A stretch of DNA of 5,188 nucleotides from the NCBI GenBank assembly GCA_024404655.1, contig JAKSPR010000213.1:1-5188 (forward strand). The letters run 5' to 3'. Below are positions 1-4,475 of the stretch, piece by piece. The notes below the pieces were generated by a model, which was given only the letters and a program-made list of their open reading frames with translations, ran no database searches and was not told the DNA's origin. Both the position numbers and the translations under genes were made by a program. Position 1 is the first letter of the stretch; each line of letters opens with the position of its first letter. The stretch comes from Clostridia bacterium. Its GTDB lineage: Bacteria; Bacillota; Clostridia; Oscillospirales; CAG-272.

Positions 1-344
1 CCGTCTTCACCGACGGTGATGCCCGCATGGGTCGCACCGATCTTGACGTTCAGACGCGGATAACCGACAGAGTCGCGGATTTGCTCAAAAGCACGGCCCG
101 CAGCGAACCTTGCGAAGGCAGAAACGAAGGGAATCATGCCGGAAGCAGCCATACCGGCAGCAACGGCGATCATATTGCCTTCCGCAATACCGCAGTCATA
201 AAAGCGGTCCGGGAAAACAGCCTTGAACTTCTCGGTCTTGGTAGCACCTGCAAGGTCAGCATCGAATACGATGATATCATATTTTGCGCCGAATTCGGCG
301 AGAGCCGCACCGTAAGCGTCTCTGGTAGCAATCTTTTCAGCCAT
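1..344 (-). CDS. Transketolase, C-terminal (pyrimidine-binding) subunit, partial at the left edge
   Basis: This is the second subunit of a split transketolase. With the N-terminal subunit it would form the cytosolic enzyme that moves two-carbon ketol units between sugar phosphates in the non-oxidative pentose phosphate pathway. The visible 114 residues start MAEKIATRDAYGAALAEFG and include the family signature GIAEGNM at about residues 51-57. Its glutamate is the residue that, in the family, activates the thiamine diphosphate aminopyrimidine ring. THAGITVGEDG at the window edge matches the conserved THDSIGVGEDG region. The full family length is about 310 residues, so roughly two thirds lie outside the window. 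The start is set by an AAGGAGG ribosome binding site at 353-359, 8 nt upstream. That site overlaps the TAA stop of the upstream subunit (358-360), and the intergenic gap is 13 nt, which indicates translational coupling. DXP synthase is a distant paralogue but is normally a single chain, so transketolase is much the better call. Confidence 0.93.
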   Translation of the reverse strand, partial: MAEKIATRDAYGAALAEFGAKYDIIVFDADLAGATKTEKFKAVFPDRFYDCGIAEGNMIAVAAGMAASGMIPFVSAFARFAAGRAFEQIRDSVGYPRLNVKIGATHAGITVGED

Positions 345-357
345 TTGTAATTCCTCC

Positions 358-1194
358 TTACAGCGCAGCTTTGTAGGCTTTCAGCTCGTCAACACCCTGT
401 GCATACTGATCTGCATTGGGAGCCTTGCCGTGCCAGCCTGCCTGATTTTCCATATAGGAAACGCCCTTGCCCTTGACGGTATTTGCAAGGATCATCGTGG
501 GCTTGCCCTTGATGGTCTTTGCTTCCGCATAAGCAGCTTCGATCTGCTCAAAATCATGACCGTCAATGACGATGACATGCCAGCCGAATGCGCGGAACTT
601 CTCGTCGAGAGGTGTGGGATTCATGACTTCGGTGACTTTACCGTCGATCTGCAGACCGTTGAAGTCCAGCAGAGCGCAGAGATTGTCCAGCTTATAATGT
701 GCGGCAAACATTGCAGCTTCCCAGACCTGACCTTCTTCGCTTTCACCGTCGCCGAGGATGGAGTAAACGCGGTAGTCCTTGTTCTTGATCTTGCCGGCCA
801 GTGCCATACCGCAGGCAGCAGAGATACCCTGACCGAGAGAACCGGTGGACATATCAATACCGGGGGTATGCTTGAGATCCGGATGGCCCTGTAAATAGCT
901 GTCGATGTGACGGAAGGTCTTCAGATCTTCACGCGGGAAGAAACCGCGCTCGGCAAGTGCCGCATAAAGAGCAGGGCAGGTGTGACCCTTGGAAAGGACG
1001 AAACGGTCTCTGTCCTCCCAATGCGGTTCCGCAGGGTTGACCCGCATTTCAACGAAATAAAGATAAGTGATGATATCCGCAATGGAAAGAGATCCGCCCG
1101 GGTGACCGGAAGACGCGGAAAAGACCTCTTCGAGAATATCGAGACGGATATCAGCGGCAATACGCTTGAGTTCTAAAACTTTTGCCTGATCCAT
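358..1194 (-). CDS. Transketolase, N-terminal (thiamine diphosphate-binding) subunit
   Basis: This 278-residue protein carries the pyrophosphate-binding half of a two-subunit transketolase in the pentose phosphate pathway. Visible family motifs are GHPGGSLS (residues 30-37), SKGH (68-71), GSLGQG (118-123) and the cofactor and Mg-binding signature GDGESEEGQVWE (148-159). The second metal-ligand region is NGLQIDG (179-185), and the substrate-side WHGKAP lies at 254-259. The length is normal for a split-type N-terminal subunit (about 270-280). The reading frame stays open upstream to 1344, but that extension crosses the promoter at 1270-1298 and has no homology-like content. The ATG at 1192-1194 has an AGGAGG ribosome binding site at 1201-1206 with 6 nt spacing, so it is the chosen start. 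The C-terminal subunit follows after 13 nt in the same transcript. All expected catalytic motifs are intact. Confidence 0.96.
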   Translation of the reverse strand: MDQAKVLELKRIAADIRLDILEEVFSASSGHPGGSLSIADIITYLYFVEMRVNPAEPHWEDRDRFVLSKGHTCPALYAALAERGFFPREDLKTFRHIDSYLQGHPDLKHTPGIDMSTGSLGQGISAACGMALAGKIKNKDYRVYSILGDGESEEGQVWEAAMFAAHYKLDNLCALLDFNGLQIDGKVTEVMNPTPLDEKFRAFGWHVIVIDGHDFEQIEAAYAEAKTIKGKPTMILANTVKGKGVSYMENQAGWHGKAPNADQYAQGVDELKAYKAAL

Positions 1195-1219
1195 GAGAAT
1201 CCTCCTGTAATATTTGTGG

Positions 1220-1248
1220 ATCCGCAGGTTTTTCAAAACGATGCGGAT
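1220..1248 (-). promoter_or_regulatory. Hairpin in the 5' leader of the transketolase operon
   Basis: In the transcript, ATCCGCA pairs with TGCGGAT (1242-1248 with 1220-1226, 7 bp). Inside it a GTTT/AAAC extension closes on a small loop, after a short asymmetric internal bulge. The hairpin lies in the predicted leader of about 70 nt, between the start site expected near 1263 and the ribosome binding site at 1201-1206, and it leaves that site free. No U-run follows, so it is not a terminator. It does not match a riboswitch class I recognise. Its role could be mRNA stability or protein binding, or it could have none. Confidence 0.4.
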
Positions 1249-1269
1249 TTCTAATAACGATACATTTAT

Positions 1270-1298
1270 ATTATATACCAGATGTTCCGAAATGTCAA
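1270..1298 (-). promoter_or_regulatory. Consensus SigA-type promoter of the transketolase operon
   Basis: On the minus strand the -35 hexamer TTGACA (1298-1293) and the -10 hexamer TATAAT (1275-1270) are both perfect matches, separated by exactly 17 bp. Transcription should start near 1263, giving a leader of about 70 nt before the transketolase start codon. It is divergent from the promoter at 1338-1366, with 39 bp between the two -35 elements. Confidence 0.9.
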
Positions 1299-1318
1299 AC
1301 ATTTTTCGATGAAAATGT
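1299..1318. repeat. Inverted repeat between two divergent promoters
   Basis: ACATTTT (1299-1305) and AAAATGT (1312-1318) form a 7-bp inverted repeat around a 6-bp spacer. It abuts the -35 box of the transketolase promoter and sits 19 bp from the -35 box of the opposite promoter. The position suits an operator or activator site. The arms are AT-rich, so chance or DNA curvature is also possible. Confidence 0.35.
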
Positions 1319-1337
1319 GAAATTTTGTTGTTTTCCG

Positions 1338-1366
1338 TTGACAAAAGGTCAAGTTTCCGCTATAAT
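1338..1366 (+). promoter_or_regulatory. Perfect SigA-type promoter of the microprotein gene
   Basis: TTGACA (1338-1343) and TATAAT (1361-1366) are separated by exactly 17 bp, which is the full housekeeping consensus. The predicted start site is near 1373, about 45 nt before the likely start codon at 1418. The -35 box is also the left arm of a short inverted repeat (TTGAC at 1338-1342, GTCAA at 1348-1352), a possible repressor site overlapping the promoter. Confidence 0.9.
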
Positions 1367-1417
1367 GAAGGCATAAGAAACCGTTTTGTCGTGAACAGAA
1401 AGGATATGACCTCTATT

Positions 1418-1603
1418 ATGAATAAAATCACTGTGTTTTCGTTTCTGACCGCAGCTATGGCGATGTTTTCTGCAGTTCCCGCAGCAGCCGTCCCGCTGAC
1501 CGGCGATAAGGGTATGGGCTCCGCCATGATCGGCATCGTCGTCGGCGCCGTCCTCCTTGGCCTCCTCGCAATCCTCTCCATCCTCAAGAAGATGAAAAAA
1601 TAA
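1418..1603 (+). CDS. Secreted or membrane microprotein with a sortase-like sorting signal
   Basis: I do not recognise this 61-residue protein as a named family. Residues 1-24 look like a signal peptide: MNK, a hydrophobic stretch, then a small-residue cleavage region VPAAA. VPLTG follows at 25-29, resembling a sortase LPxTG motif with Val for Leu. Next come DKG, a hydrophobic segment (about 36-55, GIVVGAVLLGLLAILS) and a positive tail KKMKK (57-61). That is the layout of a Gram-positive cell-wall sorting signal, but almost nothing lies between the two parts. It could instead be a two-helix membrane peptide. The start at 1418 is preferred: AGAAAGGA (1397-1404) is a good ribosome binding site but leaves a long 13-nt spacing. 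The alternative in-frame ATG at 1406 lies only 1 nt from it and would add MTSI. The gene has its own consensus promoter and terminator, so real expression is likely. Function unknown. Confidence 0.72.
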   Translation: MNKITVFSFLTAAMAMFSAVPAAAVPLTGDKGMGSAMIGIVVGAVLLGLLAILSILKKMKK

Positions 1604-1631
1604 GACTAAACACAATCCCGATATAACCAGA

Positions 1632-1670
1632 ACAGCAGATGCGTCAAAGAGCACATCTGCTGTGTTATTT
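1632..1670 (+). terminator. Rho-independent terminator after the microprotein gene
   Basis: ACAGCAGATG (1632-1641) pairs perfectly with CATCTGCTGT (1654-1663) around a 12-nt loop, and GTTATTTT follows. It begins 28 nt after the microprotein stop codon. The U-tract is short and interrupted and the loop is large, so efficiency may be moderate. On the opposite strand no U-run follows, so it mainly serves the plus strand. Confidence 0.75.
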
Positions 1671-1729
1671 TGCAAATTTCACATCTGCACAACCCCAGCG
1701 CCATCAGAACACGATCCCCCCTTCTGCCA

Positions 1730-1759
1730 ATATTCTATTATCCCATATTCTATTGCCCC
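1730..1759. repeat. 15-bp tandem repeat, two copies
   Basis: ATATTCTATTATCCC (1730-1744) is followed directly by ATATTCTATTGCCCC (1745-1759), identical at 13 of 15 positions with the first ten bases exact. It lies in the non-coding spacer. With only two copies it could be slippage debris or part of a dispersed intergenic element. Confidence 0.55.
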
Positions 1760-1838
1760 AACTTCCGGCTTCAACCTGCCAGCCACGGTGGGTGGTGTGG
1801 AGGTTAATCTGAATAACATCTATCACATAATCTGGTGA

Positions 1839-1887
1839 GGGAGAGGCAGGGAAACTTCGGCGCTTGAGATGGTTCCCTGTCTCTCCC
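1839..1887. repeat. Long imperfect inverted repeat (15-bp stem, 19-nt loop)
   Basis: GGGAGAGGCAGGGAA (1839-1853) pairs with TTCCCTGTCTCTCCC (1873-1887). There are fourteen Watson-Crick pairs and one G-U pair (1846 with 1880 when read as plus-strand RNA). The loop is 1854-1872. No U-run follows on either strand, so it is not a standard terminator. It lies just outside the terminator of the ylxM-khpA operon. It could be a dispersed intergenic repeat, an RNA stability element or part of a small RNA; the sequence alone does not decide. Confidence 0.6.
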
Positions 1888-1912
1888 CGGAAACTCACAC
1901 AAGAAACAAAAA

Positions 1913-1945
1913 GAAAACCTCCGCCATTTTTCGGCGGAGGTTTTC
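1913..1945 (-). terminator. Rho-independent terminator of the ylxM-ffh-rpsP-khpA operon
   Basis: GAAAACCTCCGCC (1913-1925) and GGCGGAGGTTTTC (1933-1945) form a perfect 13-bp stem with a 7-nt loop, starting 5 bp past the khpA stop codon. Read on the minus strand, the stem ends in TTTTC and continues TTTTTGTTTC, a good U-tract. The plus strand also has TTTT after its GC stem, so it may work in both directions and insulate the microprotein unit from the operon. Confidence 0.92.
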
Positions 1946-1950
1946 CAAAA

Positions 1951-2187
1951 TCATCTGATCTTTACAACGACCTTGCGGTCAACAGAAGTTGCTGCGGCTT
2001 TCATCAGCATACGCAGAGCACGTGCAATGCGGCCGTGCTTACCTATGACTTTTCCCATGTCGTCCGGAGCAACAGTGAGTTCCAGTACCGTTTCTCCGTT
2101 GACTTCGGATTCGGTAACTGCAACAGCTTCGGGCTGATCCACAATGGCTTTCACCATGTCAGTCAGCACAGTAGATAAATTCACCAT
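1951..2187 (-). CDS. khpA: KH-domain RNA-binding protein KhpA (YlqC family)
   Basis: This 78-residue protein is a single KH domain, the usual size for KhpA. In other Firmicutes KhpA partners with KhpB (Jag/EloR) to bind many RNAs and influence cell elongation and division. The nucleic-acid-binding loop is visible as GKVIGKHGRIARALR (residues 45-59), with the GxxG motif at G49-K-H-G52. The C-terminus ends in the typical basic strand DRKVVVKIR. It starts 25 nt after the rpsP stop; a modest GGAG site (2198-2201) lies 10 nt before the ATG. The position directly after rpsP is the usual one. Here it is the last gene of the operon, followed at once by a terminator. All expected features are present and nothing is unusual in the protein itself. 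Confidence 0.95.
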   Translation of the reverse strand: MVNLSTVLTDMVKAIVDQPEAVAVTESEVNGETVLELTVAPDDMGKVIGKHGRIARALRMLMKAAATSVDRKVVVKIR

Positions 2188-2212
2188 ATTGCTTCAGCTC
2201 CGTAAGACGGGA

Positions 2213-2458
2213 TCACTTAATGATCTCGGCCTTCTTGAGCAGGCTCTTAACAGTCTCAGTGGGCTGAGCACCGTTAGCCAGCCACTTCTGAGCCTTCTCA
2301 GCATCGATCTTTACGTCAGCGGGATTGGTGAGGGGGTTGTAGTAACCAACCTGCTCGATGAAACGGCCGTCACGGGGATATCTGCTGTCTGCAACAACGA
2401 TACGGTAGGTGGGGGCCTTCTTTGCGCCGACTCTTCTCAGTCTCATTTTTACTGCCAT
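2213..2458 (-). CDS. rpsP: 30S ribosomal protein S16
   Basis: This 81-residue protein is a complete bacterial S16, a small-subunit assembly protein that binds 16S rRNA in the body of the 30S subunit. Diagnostic sequence includes the N-terminal MAVKMRLRRVGAKKAPTYRI, the VVADSRYPRDGRFIEQVGYY core (residues 21-40, also typical of the family) and the PTETVKSLLKKA region near the C-terminus. Length is in the normal range (about 80-90). A GGAGG ribosome binding site (2468-2472) lies 9 nt before the ATG. The gene follows ffh after a 71-bp AT-rich gap and precedes khpA by 25 bp on the same strand. No separate promoter is obvious in the 71-bp gap, so transcription from the ylxM promoter is likely. Confidence 0.98.
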   Translation of the reverse strand: MAVKMRLRRVGAKKAPTYRIVVADSRYPRDGRFIEQVGYYNPLTNPADVKIDAEKAQKWLANGAQPTETVKSLLKKAEIIK

Positions 2459-2529
2459 GATAATTTTCCTCCAAATAATGAAAAATATTGTTTTTTGTTT
2501 TGTGGTTGCTTCTATAGAAACGATGGAAA

Positions 2530-3867
2530 TCAGCGCTTGAAGCCGGGGAAGCGGCGCTTGCCGAACTTCTTGCCCATGCCGGAGAACTGCTTCATCATTT
2601 TCTGCATTTGTTCAAACTGTTTGAGCAGACGGTTGACGTCTTCGACTTTCAATCCGCATCCTGCCGCAATTCTGCGCTTGCGGGAGGCGTTGATGACGTC
2701 GGGATTCTGACGCTCGCCGGGCGTCATGGAAAGGATGATCGCTTCAATGCGGTCAAGCTGGCGTTCGTCGATCTCGGCATTGGCAAGCTCTGCCTGATTG
2801 ATGCCTGGGATCATGCCGAGCAGCTGCTTCATGGAACCCATGCCGCGGACCTGCTTCATCTGTTCGAGGAAGTCCTCCAGATTGAATGTCTGGCTGCGCA
2901 TCTTGCGTTCCAGCTCTTCAGCCTGCTTCTCATCAAAGCTCTGCTCCGCTTTTTCGATGAGGGAGAGCACATCGCCCATACCAAGGATACGGGATGCCAT
3001 ACGGTCGGGGTGGAAAGGCTCCAGAGTGTCCAGCTTTTCGCCGGTACCGATGAACTTGATCGGCTTGCCGGTGACGTGACGAATGGAAAGGGCAGCACCG
3101 CCTCGGGTATCGCCGTCCATCTTAGTCATGACAACACCCGTGATGTCGAGCAGATCGTTGAAGGAGGAGGCCACATTGACCGCATCCTGACCGGTCATCG
3201 CATCGACAACAAGGAGAATTTCCGTGGGATTGACAGCCGCTTTGATATCCTGCAGTTCCTTCATCAGACCTTCGTCCACATGGAGACGGCCTGCGGTATC
3301 GAGGAATACAAGATCATTGCCGTGCTGCTTTGCGTTTTCCACAGCCGCTTTGGCAATCTCAACAGGGGAGATGCCGTCACCCATGGAGAAAACAGGAATG
3401 TTCAGCTGAGCACCGACCACTTCCAGCTGCTTGATTGCGGCAGGACGGTAGACGTCGCAGGCGACCAGTAAAGGCCGCTTGCCCTGTTTGCGGAAGTATG
3501 CGGCGAGCTTTGCGGAGTGCGTGGTTTTACCGGCACCCTGAAGACCACACATCATGACGACCGTGGGGGGCTTGGACGCAAATTCCAGTCTGGAATTGGT
3601 TTCACCCATCAGCTTTGTCAGCTCTTCATTGACGATCTTGACCACCTGCTGGGAAGGGACGAGGCTTTCCAGTACCTCGGCACCGACACAGCGCTCCTGA
3701 ACGGTTTTGGTGAATTCTTTGACGACTTTGAAGTTGACATCCGCTTCAAGGAGTGCCATTTTGATTTCCCGCATGCCTTCTTTGACATCGGCTTCGGTCA
3801 GCTTGCCCTTGTTCTTGAACTTCTTGAACGCATTGGCCATCTTATCGGAAAGTCCGGAAAACATCAT
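2530..3867 (-). CDS. ffh: Signal recognition particle GTPase Ffh (SRP54)
   Basis: Ffh binds 4.5S/6S SRP RNA and signal sequences of nascent membrane proteins and docks with FtsY at the membrane. The 445-residue product has all three domains: N (about 1-95), G (about 96-295) and methionine-rich M (about 296-432). GTPase motifs are G1 GLQGAGKTTHSAKLA (108-122), insertion-box DVYRPAA (138-144), G3 DTAGR (190-194), G4 TKMDG (248-252) and G5 GTGEK (274-278). In the M domain, MGSMKQLLGMIPG (343-355) marks the finger-loop region, and RKRRIAAGCG (396-405) is the SRP-RNA-binding motif. A basic tail (GKKFGKRRFPGFKR) ends the protein. The start has tandem ATGs; an AAGGAGGT site (3876-3883) lies 8 nt from the first and 11 nt from the second, so the first is preferred. 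It follows ylxM after 24 bp. Length and motifs are normal. Confidence 0.98.
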   Translation of the reverse strand: MMFSGLSDKMANAFKKFKNKGKLTEADVKEGMREIKMALLEADVNFKVVKEFTKTVQERCVGAEVLESLVPSQQVVKIVNEELTKLMGETNSRLEFASKPPTVVMMCGLQGAGKTTHSAKLAAYFRKQGKRPLLVACDVYRPAAIKQLEVVGAQLNIPVFSMGDGISPVEIAKAAVENAKQHGNDLVFLDTAGRLHVDEGLMKELQDIKAAVNPTEILLVVDAMTGQDAVNVASSFNDLLDITGVVMTKMDGDTRGGAALSIRHVTGKPIKFIGTGEKLDTLEPFHPDRMASRILGMGDVLSLIEKAEQSFDEKQAEELERKMRSQTFNLEDFLEQMKQVRGMGSMKQLLGMIPGINQAELANAEIDERQLDRIEAIILSMTPGERQNPDVINASRKRRIAAGCGLKVEDVNRLLKQFEQMQKMMKQFSGMGKKFGKRRFPGFKR

Positions 3868-3891
3868 ACGGCAGTACCTCCTTGAAAATAG

Positions 3892-4242
3892 TTATGATTC
3901 CATGGATTGCAGCAGGGAGAGAAGCGATTCCGCGTGCTTTGCAAGCGTTGGATCGCCGGATTTCTTACACAGTTCAGAGAGCATCCCGGCTTCTTCTGCG
4001 GCTTCCGCGATTTTTTCAAACCGATCAGCCATGCCGAGCTTTTCTTCGTAGGAAAGCAGTGTTTCCTCCGACCGCCGCACGGAATCCCGTACGCCCTGCC
4101 GGGTGATGCCCACCTGCTCCGCAATCTCTGACAGGGAAAGATCTTCATTGTAATAAAGATCAATCATGTCACGCTGCGCGGGCGGGAGCAGTTCTCCGTA
4201 AAAATCCAGAAGCAGAGAAAACCGCATATCCTTTTCAGACAT
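3892..4242 (-). CDS. ylxM: YlxM family putative helix-turn-helix protein
   Basis: This 116-residue protein belongs to the UPF0122/YlxM family, whose gene commonly precedes ffh in Firmicutes. It resembles sigma-factor region 4: a helix-turn-helix is visible at about residues 35-63, with LSLSEIAEQVGITRQGVRDS as the core. In streptococci YlxM has been linked to SRP function by modulating Ffh and SRP-RNA activity. A direct DNA-binding role is inferred from the fold only. The C-terminal half (about 64-116) is charged and helical, with EKIAEAAEEAGML suggesting coiled-coil or helical-bundle packing. A GGGAGG ribosome binding site (4251-4256) lies 8 nt before the ATG. It is the first gene of the operon and precedes ffh by 24 bp. 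Length is typical (about 105-120). Confidence 0.93.
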   Translation of the reverse strand: MSEKDMRFSLLLDFYGELLPPAQRDMIDLYYNEDLSLSEIAEQVGITRQGVRDSVRRSEETLLSYEEKLGMADRFEKIAEAAEEAGMLSELCKKSGDPTLAKHAESLLSLLQSMES

Positions 4243-4283
4243 CGTTTTCGCCTCCCGGATCTATGTTGAAGAATCACTTTTTC

Positions 4284-4304
4284 TGTAAAGAAATCATCTT
4301 TACA
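4284..4304. promoter_or_regulatory. TGTAAAG inverted repeat at the start of the ylxM transcript
   Basis: TGTAAAG (4284-4290) and CTTTACA (4298-4304) form a perfect 7-bp inverted repeat with a 7-bp spacer. It begins 1 bp downstream of the ylxM -10 box (4311-4306), so it covers the expected start site near 4299. A repressor bound here would block initiation. In RNA it could also form a leader hairpin. The same half-site recurs upstream of the promoter at 4340-4382. The 21-bp size does not fit the 17-bp GlnR/TnrA box, and I cannot name a regulator. Confidence 0.55.
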
Positions 4305-4305
4305 T

Positions 4306-4334
4306 AGTATACCACACAAATATCATTTTGTCAA
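4306..4334 (-). promoter_or_regulatory. SigA-type promoter of the ylxM-ffh-rpsP-khpA operon
   Basis: On the minus strand TTGACA (4334-4329) and TATACT (4311-4306) are spaced by 17 bp: a perfect -35 box and a -10 box with one mismatch. The expected start is near 4299, giving a leader of about 55 nt before the ylxM ATG. Putative operator repeats lie on both sides. Confidence 0.9.
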
Positions 4335-4339
4335 TAGCT

Positions 4340-4382
4340 GTGTAAAGGATTTTTCTTGTCAGACAAGTTTTTTTCTTTACAC
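4340..4382. promoter_or_regulatory. 43-bp composite palindrome between divergent promoters (candidate operator)
   Basis: Two inverted repeats share one centre at base 4361. The outer arms are GTGTAAAG (4340-4347) and CTTTACAC (4375-4382). The inner arms are CTTGTC (4355-4360) and GACAAG (4362-4367). The 7-bp linkers are T-rich on the same strand and not symmetric. The inner core TTGTC-A-GACAA resembles FadR-subfamily GntR operators (TTGT-N3-ACAA type), which is an inference from motif shape. It lies 5 bp upstream of the ylxM -35 box and 33 bp from the -35 box of the divergent gene, so it could control either or both. Confidence 0.5.
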
Positions 4383-4415
4383 GAAGGAGAAAATGCCGGA
4401 ATTTTCAAAAACCTC

Positions 4416-4443
4416 TTGCATTCCTTTCCGTTTGCGCTATAAT
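4416..4443 (+). promoter_or_regulatory. SigA-type promoter of the divergent gene
   Basis: TTGCAT (4416-4421) and TATAAT (4438-4443) are spaced by 16 bp. The -10 box is perfect and the -35 box has two mismatches. Transcription would start near 4450, giving a short leader of about 25 nt before the ATG at 4476. A small inverted repeat (TTTGCG at 4431-4436, CGCAAA at 4457-4462) brackets the -10 box and start site. Confidence 0.78.
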
Positions 4444-4475
4444 AGAGATAACAAAACGCAAAAAGGAGCACTCTC

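Larger units (their letters stand above)
1671..1912. other. Non-coding spacer between two convergent terminators
   Basis: I find no convincing gene in this stretch of about 240 bp. The only open frame longer than 60 codons (minus strand, 1704-1898) is rich in Arg, Ser and Pro, contains the 15-bp tandem repeat and the hairpin as translated sequence, and has no good ribosome binding site. Two structures stand out and are listed separately: the tandem repeat at 1730-1759 and the hairpin at 1839-1887. Homopurine and homopyrimidine patches (for example CCCCCC at 1716-1721) also differ from the coding regions. Confidence 0.6.

Noticed and set aside
430..894. Plus-strand open frame of 154 codons
   Set aside because: Lies entirely antisense to the transketolase N-subunit, whose motifs are unmistakable. 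No recognisable protein or ribosome binding site.
1195..1344. N-terminal extension of the transketolase N-subunit by 50 codons to an ATG at 1344
   Set aside because: The extension runs through a perfect promoter (1270-1298) and the leader hairpin, and lacks a ribosome binding site. The ATG at 1194 has AGGAGG at ideal spacing and matches the family's length.
1349..1675. Minus-strand open frames opposite the microprotein
   Set aside because: Composition is Cys/His/Asp- or Arg-rich low-complexity typical of antisense frames, and the promoter, ribosome binding site and terminator all support the plus strand.
1704..1898. 64-codon minus-strand open frame in the intergenic spacer
   Set aside because: It contains the tandem repeat and the hairpin as translated sequence, has no clear ribosome binding site or promoter, and shows no domain-like pattern.
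2510..2519. TTCTATAGAA palindrome in the ffh-rpsP gap
   Set aside because: A 10-bp AT-rich palindrome with no loop and no promoter nearby is expected often by chance. There is no further support for a regulatory site.
2608..3471. 287-codon plus-strand open frame
   Set aside because: Antisense to ffh, a highly conserved gene with all motifs intact. Long antisense frames are common opposite GC-rich third positions.
4284..4304. GlnR/TnrA nitrogen-control box
   Set aside because: That box is TGTNA-N7-TNACA (17 bp). Here the TGTAA and TTACA halves are separated by 11 bp.
4355..4374. CTTGTC-A-GACAAG followed by seven T as a plus-strand terminator
   Set aside because: A one-base centre cannot form a hairpin loop. 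Opening it leaves only a 4-bp stem, and there is no upstream plus-strand gene to terminate. An operator fits better.
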